This document shows positions 25,761-38,281 of a stretch of DNA of 64,000 nt, piece by piece (position 1 is the first letter of the stretch; every line of letters starts with the position of its first letter). The stretch covers positions 1 through 64,000 of the forward strand of contig VWPU01019375.1 in NCBI GenBank assembly GCA_013398955.1. The letters are read 5' to 3'. The notes under the pieces are model-generated. The model ran no database searches and was not told the origin of the DNA. It was given only the letters and a program-made list of their open reading frames with translations. The DNA is from Callaeas wilsoni (Eukaryota; Chordata; Aves; Passeriformes; Callaeidae). A program made the position numbers and the translations under genes.

Positions 25761-26745
25761 AATTTTTTCCTAATATCTGATCTACCCTGTTTCAGTTTAA
25801 AATTATTACCTGCTATTACCTTCACTACACTCCCTGATAAAGAGTCCCTCTATGTCCTTCCTGTAGGCCCCCTTTAGATACTCAAAGATACTACAAGATC
25901 TCCCTGGAGCCTTCTTTTCTCCAGGCTGAGCAACCCCAACTCTCTCAGCCTCTCTCCATGGGAGGAGTGCTTCATTCCATTCGTGATCAACTTAACGGCC
26001 CTCCTTTGGACTTCCTCCAACAGATCCCCATCCTTATTATGCTGGGAAGCTGACATTTGGATGCAGTACTCCAGGTGGGGGTCTCACAAAAGTGCAGTAG
26101 AGGTGTAGAATCACCTCCCTCAACCTGCTGGTCCTCCTTCTTTTGATGCAGCCCAGGATACAGTTGGATCATGTCCAGTTTTTCGTCCACCAGCACCCCC
26201 AAGTCCTTCTCCACAGGGCTGCTTTTGATCTACTCATCACCCAGCCTGTGCCCATGTTTGGGATTACCCCAGGCACAAGACCTAGCACTTGGCCTTGTTG
26301 AAATACATGAGGACTTCACAGGCCCAGCTCTCAAGCCTGTCTAGGTCTCTCTGGATGGAATCCCTTCTCTCTAGAGGATAAGTCATGCCACTGAACTTGT
26401 CATCCCCACACTTGCTGAGAGTGCACTCCATCCCACTGTCCATGGTCCCATGGCAACAAGAAGATGTTAAATAATATGGTCCCAGAGGGACACCACCCAT
26501 CGCTGGTCTCCACACAGCCATCAAACCACTGACCACAGCTCCGTGAGTGCATCCATTTCCTTATCCTCCGAGTGGTCCACCTGTCAAATCCATGTCTCTC
26601 CATCTTAGTGACAAGTGTGGGATAGTAAGAAAGGTTTGCACAAGTCCAAGTAGATGATGTCAGTCTCTCTTCTCTTATCCATCACCACTCTAGCCCCGTT
26701 GTAGAAGGCAACCAAATTTGTCCTTTTTTTGCTGAGTTTCATCTT
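25761..26745 (-). mobile_element. CR1 LINE, ~1 kb remnant of the reverse transcriptase region
   Basis: On the minus strand, successive frames match the CR1 ORF2 C-terminal half in order. TNLVAFYNG and IYLDLCKPF lie near 26700-26640, then ERHGFDRWTTR near 26600, SGMECTLSKCGDD near 26410, and QRDLDRLESWA then FNKAKC near 26340-26290. A final block ([19 protein letters not shown]) ends near 25890. The frame shifts at least twice. The usual FADD active-site motif is decayed to CGDD, so the copy is dead. It also lacks the CR1 3' end: similarity stops at about 25761, just where 'ttaggaagaaattc' would continue, which suggests a later deletion. Confidence 0.9.
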
Positions 26746-27809
26746 ACACTGCCATGTAAGTGCACACTGCAGTACCAGTATTCTCCCTGGGTGAGCCTCC
26801 CTGTCCTGTGTCAGCACCAGCCTGGGAAAGGAGCAGGGATCAGGGAAATCAATGTATAAACTTTGACTGTGCTGCTGCAGTGAGTGAGGATTGTGGAATG
26901 AAAGACTTGGACAGAAACCAAGAGAAGTGGTGGTATGTAGGGCTGCCGCAGAAGCGAGGTGTTAATGACATGCCGGCTAGGAAGAGTAAGTGGGATCCGA
27001 GGCAGTATTGCACTCTTGCAGCATCTTTGTTGGATACAGGAGAGGGAAATTAGGCTTATATGTTACAGTATTTCCATATGGAGTTACTGTTATGCATGGA
27101 GCCACACTAAGGTTTGTGATGAGCGTGGAAGGGTAAACAGTCATAGATGCTTCTGTGCTTCCTCATCCCTTCCCTTTCTAAAAATACAGTAACAAGAATA
27201 CAGGGAGGAAAAAGCAGGTGGTGTTACTGAAATATGGATTCTGTAATTCTTACAGGGTGTGAAGGATGGGGTTTTTTTTATGATTGCAATATACCAAGTG
27301 AGAATTGGATCCCTCTCAAAGTGAGGAATTAATTATGCTGCTTACAAGTTGGAATAATGTGAGGGAGCCCCACATGATCTTCCTGTTGTGCCAGTGCACC
27401 TGCACGACGTCTTCTTTTCCACTTCCAGGCTTATTTTAGGCAGTGTTTATTTGTGTCTTGTGTGGCTTATAGTGAGATAGAAGTTGCATATAAGCATCAG
27501 CATAGACAATATCATGTCTTTTAATAGTGACAAGATATGAGAGGATCATGGTGAGTAAAAGTGGGGTAACCCGATTCTTGTGGAGATGTTTATCCTGTCT
27601 CTGCCTTTCAGAGTTCTGGTTCACTGTGAATTTTATAATTTTAAATCCCAGTCTTTATTGTTCAGTGGTAAGATTTTGGCATTTGCATTTCCCTGCTGTT
27701 AAGACTTATTTGTGATTTTCCTTCCTCTCTCCTCAAATATGAATCCTCTCTAATTACATTGAGTGATCAGTTATTCTCATGTAACGTAAAGCTGAGCACA
27801 GAAAGTCTG

Positions 27810-28000
27810 TCTTTTCTTTATGCCATTTTGTACAATTGCATTATGTCTCTTATAATCTCTCCTTTGTAAGGTAAATAGTCGCAGTCTTTTCTGTCTTTTC
27901 TCATATTAAAATTTATCCAAATCCTTTATTATTCCTACTACTATTACTGTCGAATCTCCTCTAACATTGGAGCATTCATTTCTTGAACGCTGTTACCAGT
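27810..28000 (-). mobile_element. Ancient CR1/L3-like LINE remnant (weak)
   Basis: The + strand shows a diverged 'atgccattttgtacaattgc' block, an ATGTCTCTTATAATCTCTCC block, a GTAAATAGTCGCAGTCTTTT block and a TTTCTCATATT block, in the order found in reverse-oriented amniote CR1/L3 elements. Many substitutions; boundaries approximate. Confidence 0.45.
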
Positions 28001-29771
28001 ACAACATGTGCCATGGCAGAGATAACGCTGATCTACATTAGTTACCTCCCCGCTGGTCACCATTTTATTCCCCATTTATCCTAATTTCTTTTAACTACAG
28101 CTAAGAATTTAATTTAGAAGAGTAGTCTTCCTTGAGAAGGGTTCTGTGACCCTGAGGTGTCTTTACTGACTTGATAAAGTTTACTTTAAAAGTATGTGTA
28201 ATTACATTTTCTCCCTCTAGTACACGCTGATTTCAATGTTGAGCTCATCATGATACTGTCTTTTCACCCAGCTTTTTTTAGGTTTATCTTGAGATTCTTC
28301 ACTGTCATTTTTGATCTTTCCTGACTCAAATAATTGTGTGTTATCTATAGGCTTTGCCATATCATTGTTCATCTTCTTTTCCAGATCAAGGATAAATGTA
28401 ACAAAACCCACAGAACTGAGTTTATCAAACCTTTTTCCTGATGTGAAACAATTATTATTTGGAGACATATGTTAGACTATTCAGATGATTTGATAAATTC
28501 TTCTTATGTAGATTTCAATAGCTAAAAGACTAGATTGCAGCTACTTTTTTTTTTTCCCCCATACAAAAGCCATAACAAAACTAACAGTCTACCAAATTAT
28601 CTTACAGACCTTGTCCAGAAGAGTTTCAAATCCCTATTTGGAAACTCCTTCAAATAAGGTACTTGTGAAGCTTCTTTTTAATTCTATTTCATCAAACAAC
28701 ATGCTAGAAATGTTTCTGCTTTGGTTCAACCTCTTTATCATAGCTTTGAAGACACTTGTGAATGTGACCTGCCATTAAATACAGTTAAGAAGTTATCATT
28801 TTGTGTGTGTGTGTTACAAATCCTGTCCTTCTATTACTGAGTTTGCAACCCGAATTGTTGTTAATTCCAATGTGCACTTGCTTCCCAGTCGCTTAAATGA
28901 TTTCCACTCTTTAGCTTACTTTTACAGTATTTGAGAACTCTGGTTTGCATGTCACAAGACTTTGCTGTCTCAGGTCTATTCTATATGCCTTAAAAGGTTC
29001 CTAAACATAGGAAGCAAACAAACAAAAAGATGAAACCAAACAGCATCAAGTTAGATATTTGTGTCACTTGGTGTGTTTTGCTGGGACAGTGAGGAAACCT
29101 CAGAACAGCAGCCCAAGGTAAATTCTTCAGTAAGGAGTGGTACACAGAATCTGGGTGGAACATGGTTTTATGGAAGACTGAGTTGAGTTCTGTTTTGACA
29201 GACACATCTGCAGCCTTGAGGTGCAGGGTAGAAATCAGGTGTGGGGAAATCAGAGGTGTGTCCATTCTGAAAGACCATATCCTCCTGGCAATGCATGGAT
29301 GAACTGATCTACAGCTATCATAAGAAACCTCCAAAGGTTCTGAACAAAAACAAAAGACTATGAAACAGTCTTTTAGTGTGTATTCGGCTTGAAATAAATT
29401 ATTTAGCTGAAATACATAGGAAATTATATTTATTTTAAACTGTATCTGTGTGACTTTGGAATGGTTCATATGTCTCTGCTTTGCTAGAATAACATGTATT
29501 TTCATTTAAGTTGTCTGTTGTTCAAAGGTAAAATCTCTCCTTTTCTAGGGCAACAAACCTAAAACCAGCCCAGCTTGTGGGGCACCTGCAACCCATGATA
29601 CAACTGGCAAAAGCTGGGGTGCATTTCTTATGAGACTTTGAGTGCTTGCTTGTCATTTACCTGGGGAAGAAGGCATTGCTCAGAGGGAGGGAGTGGACAG
29701 TGGCAAGGCAATTTACTACAGCAGGAATAAATCCCTGTTTGTCACAGTTTTCAATTTCTCTTTTCATTCAG

Positions 29772-29878
29772 ATTTATGGAGAAAGTTCTTCCTGTGCTGG
29801 GAGAGCTCTCAGGAATATTTTTACTCTACAAGCTTCTGACCTGATTAAAGACAGAGTGTACCTTACTGGCATTTGCAG
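29772..29878 (+). CDS. RAPGEF5: RAPGEF5 coding exon A: N-terminal side of the DEP domain
   Basis: Coding exon of Rap guanine nucleotide exchange factor 5, an exchange factor that activates Rap-family GTPases. The acceptor is TTTTCATTCAG ending at 29771 and the donor GT is at 29879. It starts in phase 0 and carries 35 full codons plus two bases of an Arg codon. The peptide starts IYGESSSCAGRAL and continues into the first DEP helix (ASDLIKDRVYL). The DEP domain in this family targets the protein to membranes. The frame stays open upstream of the acceptor to a Met at 29646, but the pyrimidine-rich acceptor and family similarity support a splice site there rather than a start. The upstream exon was not found. 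Confidence 0.9.
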
Positions 29879-30894
29879 GTAAATCAAAATAATTTGTTTT
29901 AATCAACTTTAAGAGTTTTATTTGCATTTATCTATGCCCCGATTTGACAAGAGAGTAAATTCTGAGTGAGAGATTCTGCATATGTCACTAAGAATTGAAA
30001 ATATTTTCTTAAAAAATTCTTTAAAGTCTCATGTACCTTAATATCTTTCCTTACATTACAATGTCACTTGTCAGAAAGCAGCAGTGGCCTGGTTGTATAT
30101 CCATTAATTCAATTGCTTATGATTTTCATATACAATAGTGTTTGTCAGTTATTTTGTTGAAAAGAAATAGTATCAATTTCAGCTCTGGTTTGGACTTATA
30201 AAAGAGCTTAATTGGATTCCAAGATTTAGTGACACAGTGTTTTCTGCATGTAATTTATGGGATATTTCTGTAATGAAGTGATTTTCCATTTGTGTTGCAT
30301 TGTAGCATAAATGCTTCGTCCTGTTTTCAGTTATACCAAAACGTGCAGCTCTCTATTATAACACCATTCATTCACACCTGTGTTTAAGAAAAATCCACTA
30401 CTTTTTTATTATTATTTAAATACATACATTTACCAATAATACGAAAGATTAAGTACATCCTAGAGCAGCACTTAAAGGTCTTACACATATTGTTTAGCTG
30501 TACTGATTATGTCTATGCTCAGAAATGAAATAAAATCCTGAGGCTAAAAGCTGCATTTTATTTATCTCTTATGCATCTTTGGCTGAACTGTATGCAGCAC
30601 AAGTTGATAAAAATGCTACATATTGCAAAGTGTGCTACATGAATCAGGTATGTAAGGGAACTTGCTTATCTAATGTAAGTTCTCTCATCGTAGCTAGAGG
30701 TATCCCCTGAGGCTTGCCAATGTAATTTCTTCCCTTGAAACGAATAGGTTTACAAAAATTAGGAACTGAGACAAAGAGCTTGCTCTGCTGAACAAAAATG
30801 CTGACTTTTGATAGCTTTAAAAACCAGCTCTTTATTATAAAAGAATGTTTTAACATTACTGTAGTTTAAGAAGTGATGTTTTGCTTATTTTCAG
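29879..30894 (+). other. RAPGEF5: RAPGEF5 intron A-B
   Basis: 1016-base GT-AG intron of unique AT-rich sequence; no repeat or coding feature seen. Confidence 0.9.
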
Positions 30895-31016
30895 GAGAAG
30901 CTGTGTTGGATCAGAACTTGTAGACTGGCTTTTGGAGCAGTGCCCTTTTGTCAAGTGCAGATCTACAGCAGTTGGAGTGTGGCAGCTCCTCCTGGATATG
31001 GGCATCATATTGTCAG
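30895..31016 (+). CDS. RAPGEF5: RAPGEF5 coding exon B: core of the DEP domain
   Basis: The acceptor TGCTTATTTTCAG ends at 30894 and the donor starts at 31017 (GTCAGT). The first G completes the Arg codon of exon A; 40 full codons follow, and the last G opens a Val codon. The peptide contains SCVGSELVDWLLEQCP, the hallmark DEP core (G-x-ELVDWL), and GVWQLLLDMGIIL, the helix that closes it. Paralogues RAPGEF3 and RAPGEF4 share this core. The match with RAPGEF5 is closer, especially when read with exon D. Confidence 0.95.
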
Positions 31017-32364
31017 GTCAGTCTTGAGAGTACTTCCGGCATGAGGAAGGCTATCCCTTTCTTCTGCATAGGACAAGAGTCATGGTTTTGAGCAGAGGAG
31101 GGAAAGAAAAAAAGCAGAGATTGATCCAATTTTCTTGCCAGTTCTTTATTTTACTATCTTTTTGGGAGGCTTACCTCTGTGACCTTTCATTTCATAAATA
31201 CCAAAGATCAATCCCTTGTTTTTGGCAATTTCATTCCTTTTGCTTTTGCAACAGTAATTGCCTGCTATCAAGTTGCAGACAACGTGCGTGCCTTTTCCAG
31301 CCTTTTTTATTTTCCCCACAAGCTATTTTAGGTTTCTTACAAGACAGCAGCTGCTTAGTTGCTGCAGATCATGGCTTCACCAGATGACTTGTGTAGCTAT
31401 TAATGATTTTCGTTTCCTCTCTGTTTTCCATACCTTTTGATTACAATGGATTGAGAGAGGATCCAGCTCCTTGAGAGTGGTGAGGCCAGGTGCTACCCTG
31501 CTGTCCCCAGCTCCCCCACGAAACTGAGGGATTTGGCCCAGCTAATGTGGTTGGTGATAATTACACTAGTAATCAGCCTCTGGATATCTTATGGATTTTA
31601 CTTTGAGGCTGGGACTACTTAGGGGGGGCTCAACTCAGGTCACTTCAGCTCAACTCTATACTAGACACTTAACCTCTTTCTTGTGAAAAGGTGAGGAGTT
31701 ATGGAAGATTTCTGCATATGTACACTGACAATGTACCTTAAGGTTTTCTTCAGCTAAACTGACAGTGTGTCTGGTCATGCAGCCTCAGCAAGGGCTAAAT
31801 TACTTGTTGCAGGAGCTTGTGCTTGTGACTTTGGGCTCTGTCCTTTTTTCCCCATTAAATCATATTTTTATCAGGGAAGACAATTGATGCATCTTCTTAT
31901 CCAGGTCTAGTCTACAAATCCAGTAGCCCTGAATCTGAGGAGAAGCTGGAATAATGATAGGCTGCATCCTCATTACTGAACTTTGTTTACTAGAGCCTGA
32001 TAATTAGTGAGAACAGTTTAGAAACCAATGGGAACTGAGACTCAGAAATCTAACAAAAAAAGAGGAAGGTTTTTATCCCCTAATCCTGAACTGATTGCAA
32101 AATTGATTAAATACTCATCAGCCTTAATTCTTGAATTTCAAGATCCTGCATATTTTTAAATTGGGGTTTTGGGGTTTTCCTGTTTGCATGCACTGAATTA
32201 AACTGGGAGGTCAGGATTGTTTCTATATAAAATTTTCAATCCTTTTGCCCTGTGTGATAGTAGAACTCAGCGTTAAGATCAAGTGCAATACAGAATGTGG
32301 TAGGAGTATGGAATCCTCATACAGTGAAGGTTTAAAGGGTATCTAATATTATTTCTTCTAACAG
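31017..32364 (+). other. RAPGEF5: RAPGEF5 intron B-C
   Basis: 1348-base GT-AG intron. I see unique sequence only, with no recognisable repeat. Confidence 0.9.
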
Positions 32365-32533
32365 TGGACAGACAACTCTATTTTCAAGACACTCATGCTT
32401 TCTACCAGTTCTCAGCGGATGAATGTACCTACCTTTTCTGTGAATTTGAGAAAGAGGAAGCATGGAAGAATGGCGTAAAGCTCCTACTTCAACTACTGCC
32501 ACTGTCTCCTCCCAGGATTGACATGTGCAATCT
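32365..32533 (+). CDS. RAPGEF5: RAPGEF5 coding exon C: end of DEP domain and start of linker
   Basis: The acceptor TTCTTCTAACAG ends at 32364 and the donor GTAAGT starts at 32534. Two bases complete Val, 55 codons follow, and two bases (CT) open the Leu finished by exon D. The peptide begins with the DEP terminal strand (VDRQLYFQDTHAFYQF). It then has an acidic Cys-containing region (DECTYLFCEFEKEEAW) and a Leu-rich helix (VKLLLQLLPLSPP). In EPAC proteins the same position is a variable segment leading to the second cyclic-nucleotide-binding domain. Confidence 0.95.
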
Positions 32534-35500
32534 GTAAGTGGGCATATACAGCTGTTTGCAACTTTTACTATTCTGTAAGTGTCTGGCCTTATAATGACAC
32601 TTTTTACCCCCAAATCACCTTGCAAATGAGACAGCTTTCTTTTGGGGATTGACAAATTTTGTAGAGATGTGCTTTTCATCTGAGAAGGTCAGTATGGGTA
32701 GAATAATGGAGGCACTTGGCCTGAGGTTTTAGACATCTTACAGTTTTTAGGCACTAGCTTGTTGCCTCTAGCTTGCTATATTACCTGGGCATGTGATTTT
32801 TTTTGGTCTCATCTTCCGTTTGGAGGTTTAGCATGAATTTGGCAGCAGGGATGCTCTGGTGCTGATTTACTAGCACATCAGATGCCCTTACGATGTTTCA
32901 GGATCAACTTTCAGATGGATTGACAAGATGGATGGAAATGTAGTACCTTCAGTCATTTGATTTTAGTTTTCTACTGTGTGTTTGCCAGAACTCTGTAGCC
33001 CCACATTATTATTCCTTTTTCAGAATATGTCTTTTAAGAGTTTTGCTTCCTGTATGTCTCCTCTTTCACAATAACGTATTGGATGTTATCATACTTTCTG
33101 TGCTCATATGGCTGGCTGCACTCTAAGGTTGCCTGTTTAGAGGGGCTAGAAGGAAACCGTGGTTGTTTGTTCCACAGTGAGAGGCCAAAATAGAGGAGAA
33201 AGGTGTTAGTGAGAGCTCTGGAGGCTCATGACCATGTACACTTTAATAAATCTGGCCTGAATAGACAGGTTGAGTCAAATTCTTTCATCATGCCTAACAT
33301 GATGATCCTCAAACCCTTGGAGAGCTATTACTCTGGAAATACTAGAATTTATTCTCTTTGATGCCAAAGACAAAACTTTCTTCTATGAGTACTTTACTTC
33401 TCTACATATTAGCTTTTAAAAATGCTCATTCTCTAAGGTGAATGTCCAGTAGAAATATTTTAAAGGCGCACAAAGGCAGAAGAGCCTGTAGGCTGTCTCA
33501 AGCCCAGATTCTTAAATTCAGACATGTTGTGCTGGTAGAAAAAAAACTCAATAATTTCTCTGCATGGTTCAGGGCAGAAACTTGATTCCCTCTTTGCTGA
33601 CTGCCCTCACCAATCAAATATTGGCAGTTCTGGAGTGGAACTTCTCTTCAAAATGCATCTATTTGATCAGCTTGAGCGAGTGTAGACAAATGACAAGAAC
33701 CCCAAGCTGGCTAGAGCAGCAGGACTGAATATGATCTTCTAAGCAGCTGACTCATATGGGAGAAAACCTTTGACTCTTTTTGCAAATAGGAATTCTTGTC
33801 TTCCAGCCAGCTCTGGTAGTAAACGGTTTGTCTGTCCCTTAAATATAAGGCCATTTTGATCTTGATTTTAGTGGGAATTGGGATTTTCCTCATTACTGTA
33901 AATCAGATCACTTTTCATGGTTTGTGTCTGCTCTTTCAAAGGATTTGAATCAAAAGGACAGAACAGATAGGTCATATTGATGTGTTATGTGAAGGATGCT
34001 GGGTAGGAAAATGGATTTAAGGCTTTTTAGGTTCAAGTTTACAGTCTGCTTTGCAGTTTTATCATTTCAGTGCAACTGTCATTTCCAGTGGAACATGATC
34101 CCTGTCACATGAATTGAACAATTACCCATTAATGTACATTTCCAGCTCCTTCCTGCTCACATTATTCAAATTTGAATTGAAGCTGGATTCCTTTTGGGAA
34201 TATCGTCACTGAAAAATTGTTTTCCGGAGCTTTTACCTGTCAGATTTTGAGGGTGCTTTTTGAAAAAGTATGTATTGTAGGAATTGAATTTTAAATAATG
34301 CTATACCCTCGAGGGAATGTGATATTAAAGCGGAAGCAGGCTTTTCCAGGTTCAAAATTCTTCATGCTTGATGCAAATAATAAACTGCTAAAACACAGTC
34401 AGAAAGGGAATAGGTGTGATGAGATGTTTGTTAAAGTTGTCTGACCTGGTTAAATAAAGCCACATACTCCTTTTCATGAGGAAAGAGGGCAATTCTAAAA
34501 ACCTTTCCCTGCAGGGTTTGTCTTTTCTCAAATATATAAGCTGTTTTGCATACCATTAGAAGCATAGGATTTTTTATAATTTAATATTTTTGTACTCACT
34601 TTTCTGTCCTAGCTTTTCTCATGATCCGTATTGACTGCATTAACTCTATATGTACATAGGGATAGGGAAATTCCTACTTCATTAATTAGATTCTCTGCTT
34701 TTGAGGAGATCAGAAGCAGCTGCCTGCTTGTGCACCAGAAGGCAATGGTGGACGTCTCCTGGTGGTCCCAGAGGCCAGATGACCTCTGTCTCCTCTGCAG
34801 CCTTGTGCTTGCCTGGGCTGCTGGGTGCATCAGTGGGTCTCTGAAGGACCATGGTTCTGCTCTCCCGGAAGGAGTCTGTAGACCTGAGCAGGCAGTAGCA
34901 GCTCTGGGGACTTCCTTCAGCAGCTGTTCTGGAAACCCTGTTAAATAAACATAGCTCAGATTTGACTTGCTGTACAGATTTTTGATGGATCTGTATTTGT
35001 TCCTGGTCAGTTTTAGTCGTGCTACCAAACACCACTAAAGGACACCACCACTATAGGAAACTCTGCAATGAAAATACTGTTCTGAAGTCTGAGATGTGCT
35101 TATGATTCCTGAATAAATGCTCCCTGTTGGCCTTGGTGGAAATTCCTTACATTCAACATAACACTGGTGAGAATTCACCAAGGAAAACAAGTCAGGACAT
35201 AGCAGATTTTCAGCAGCTCACACTAATCTAAAGGCTAATGTTGTTGTGTGTATTCCACAGGATTCAGACCCTGTAAATGTTGTCAAATGAGATGGGACAA
35301 ATGAATAGGCTTCTTGGGGTCATTAAACACCCAGTGTTAATCACCAACATTCTACCGAGTAGAAAAAAAGTGAAAATTGCAATAGCCTGGGAACAAAAAA
35401 TCTGAATTGAAAGCTGTGCCATGGACTCCCTTAAAACCTTGAGCAATCACTTAGGCTCTTATTCAATGTCTCCTGAATTCTTTTCCAGTTACTGCAATGG

Positions 35501-38214
35501 TGTTGTATCAGGTGTTTAATCCTTGTGTGCTTCTATTTCCTTCTTTGTAAATGAGAGTGTTTATAACAATTCCCTGAACCACTGGTAGACTCAGTGAACG
35601 TTTCAAGAATGCACTTGGTGCCTGAGACTGTTGAAATGCATCTCATAATACTTTTAAAAATTATTGGAAGAGATGTTAGCAGAGTTTTGTTTCTTAATCT
35701 TACGTTGCTTTTTATTTTCAGGAGTGTTGCACTATATTCTCTGTTTTCTGTCCTGAAACAATTTGCATTTTATTGACATCAGAAAAGTAACCAATCTTAA
35801 AAGTAATTTGGTTTTAATGCAAACAGCCAGGATGGGATATTGATTTAGTTACTGCCTTATGGAGTTCTGGAAAGCTTTTGCTGAACGCAAACAGCTTTCA
35901 GGTATTGTATGGAGACTGACTTGCCTGCTTGCAGATCTAGTACAAGCATCCCTGCATCTTGCTCTGCTTAGCAGACTGAGCCCACAGATCACTGAACTCT
36001 ATAAGAACTAATTTGCCTGGGCTTTGTAGCTCCTGTTTGGTACCAGCCCTACTAGGTCCTAGCTGTCCACTTTTGAACAAATTAGGGTGATAACTGTTGC
36101 TTTCGTCCATTGGCCTGGGTGTCATAATATACCCTTCCTCTGATTCTGAAGAGCTGACTCTAATTTTTAGTATATTAATGGCTTCAGAAGTATTTGATGC
36201 TCATATGCAGATGAATACTGGGAATATTTTTAAAGAGAAAATGAAGGGATAAAGGCCCAAGAGGGAACTAGCTATGCTATATGCTGTTCTGGGTTTATAG
36301 ATTGCATCTGTGGCTGTGTGTACAGAGCTGCTATCTGCTGTCTCCAATTCAGAACCTAGCCTGGTTCTGAAAGATCAGAAGAGATCAGATGTGTAGAGAA
36401 ACATCTAAAGAGTTCATTTGTTTTAACCTCATTCTGATGCCTTGTAGAGGCTGACCTGGAACAGAGGCTAGACAGAGTTAAAGGATAAAGGGTAGGTATT
36501 TATTGAAAGGCCTTTACAGTGTGCACCTTGGGCAGTGCAGGAGTCTCACAGAGACTACACCCAGGATGGACACAGTCACACGTTTTTGGGACAGATATAA
36601 GTTTTGTCCATCTGCATATCAGAGGTTAATTGTCCAATTACAGCTTCAGGCAGTGGAGTCCCATTCTCACAGTTTGCTCCCCCCAACTCACTGATGTTTA
36701 CATTTCTCAGGGCCTGAAACAGTGAGGTGCCCTTGATTCTCAGGTCTAGAGAGGAATTGTTGTGTCTGACCAAAATGGGAAAAGCAATAGCTAACACTCT
36801 GTATGGAGTTCAGAGTTATAAACTAAAGAATTGCAGGATTATAAATATATGAAAAAATAAAAGCTAAAATCCTAAGGCATCAAATCCAAGTTATAGAAAG
36901 AAAACCTGAATAAATCGGTCTTTGTAAATGAAAATGCATTCATTTATTTCTTTTGGGCTGTTTATAACACTGAAAATGTTAAATCACATTTGCTTTGAAT
37001 AGGAAAGGCAGTTGTGAAAATAATTGTGATTTTAATCTGAATTACCATTTTGATCTGAATATGCTTGCCCCAAAATGAATGCACGTGCCACTCTGTGCTT
37101 TCTGACCTTAATTTTTTAATCAGGGAATGAAATTTTTGGACATGGGATGTAAGAACCACAATATACCAGCTGCATATTCCAGATGTGTTGCCAGCTCTCT
37201 CCCTAGGAACGTCAAGGCATATAAGCAATTAAATAATTTAGTCCAAGACAGAAGCTTCTGCTAATACCTGGGCTTTATGTTTATTACAGCAGCTGCAGTT
37301 TTGTGTATCTGTTCAGCTTGCTGGCATGCCACTGTTTCTTGAATACCATGAAAAGTAAAGATCTCAAGGGCATTTTCTTTTACTTCTTCCCACAGTTATA
37401 ACCCTATCATATTGGTATAATGCTTCCGATTGTCAATAAAGCTTCTGAAAGGCTTACAGATATTTTAGTGATGGGAATTAGACTGTTTTAAAGAAAAACG
37501 CGGTCTTATCCTGTACTGTCCACTTTTGTGTGGCTATTTCCATGTGGGCCAGACTTCTGGGACAGTTTCTAAGAGGATTCTACCTTCACTGCCTCACTTT
37601 CGAAAAGAGACATTAAGTCTCTTTCTTGTGAGTGACTGTCAAGACAACTTAATAGTGTTCTCAAACATTGCTTTAGTTTGTGTATTTGTTGCTTCTTAAA
37701 CATATTATTTTCACTTTCAGTTATTTTTTCTGAATATCGAACTTCATATGTCACAAAATTATTTTTATGTAGTCTGTTTTCATCTGCATGAAGTTGTATT
37801 TCATAGGTGCTGCTCTCCACCTTAGCAAAGCTGGGTGGTGGGTGGATAGAAAACACTTTGCTCTGTTCATAGAGTATATTTTTAGCAAAGCAAAACATGC
37901 AGTCAAATAAGCAACGCTGATCTAGAGGGTCCTGCATTCTTCAGTTCTTCATCATATTTTTATAGCTGAAGAATTCTGTCACTGCTTCATGTTGGTCGGA
38001 TCAAAAGAGTTTTTGACAGCAAGGGACAAAGGGTGTACTCTGTCGTTACTGACACGATTAATTATTGTCATGTTGCAGTCCTCATTTTGATGTAGAATCT
38101 CAAAGGCCCTTTTACATTAGTGCCTGTGGCTACACAGTTCCTTACTTTCCAGGAATCAAAAGATGTTGAAACAGAATGAAAGAAATAATAAAATCTTATT
38201 TTTATTTTTTTAAG
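32534..38214 (+). other. RAPGEF5: RAPGEF5 intron C-D
   Basis: 5681-base GT-AG intron. Apart from the LTR-like block near 36.4-36.8 kb it looks like unique sequence. Short open frames at 34.6-35.0 kb and 37.6-37.9 kb show nothing recognisable. Confidence 0.9.
36440..36773 (-). mobile_element. Solitary LTR-like block of an avian endogenous retrovirus
   Basis: Read on the minus strand, a 5' part starting near TGGTCAGACACAACA at 36772 leads through about 270 bases to GCACACTGTAAAGGCC, then TTTCAATAAATACC, whose poly(A) signal lies at 36499-36504 (TTTATT on +). This arrangement, with AATAAA a short way before the 3' end and a GC-box-free body of about 330 bp, resembles avian ERV solo LTRs. No gag, pol or env sequence flanks it. 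Exact TG/CA ends and a target-site duplication could not be fixed. The family name is not assigned. Confidence 0.5.
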
Positions 38215-38281
38215 GCCTGATCAAAAACTAGAAGACACGGCAGAAACCAATGCTGAAATTCTTGCTCGTCTCACTTCTGCG
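38215..38281 (+). CDS. RAPGEF5: RAPGEF5 coding exon D: linker helix
   Basis: The acceptor TTTTTTTAAG ends at 38214 and the donor GTAAGG starts at 38282. The first G completes Leu; 22 codons follow and the exon ends in phase 0. The peptide PDQKLEDTAETNAEILARL is diagnostic for RAPGEF5, whose human form has the same residues with a few substitutions. EPAC paralogues have a different sequence at this position. The exon codes for the start of the helical segment that precedes the former cyclic-nucleotide domain. Confidence 0.95.

Larger units (their letters stand above)
400..29771 (+). other. RAPGEF5: Long 5' intron of RAPGEF5 (no supported coding exon)
   Basis: About 29 kb separates the CpG-rich left edge from the first recognisable coding exon. 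The open frames here are short, overlap on both strands and lack family similarity that I can recognise. The stretch is mostly unique AT-leaning sequence, interrupted by the CR1 and L3-like fragments, a GA tract and small simple repeats listed separately. An additional short 5' exon could hide here: exon A starts in phase 0, and its upstream partner was not found. The left boundary is approximate because no donor site could be fixed. Confidence 0.5.

Noticed and set aside
29646..29771. Met at 29646 as translation start reading directly into exon A
   Set aside because: A strong pyrimidine-rich acceptor sits at 29771 and family similarity begins right after it. The upstream peptide does not look like RAPGEF5. 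An alternative start cannot be strictly excluded.
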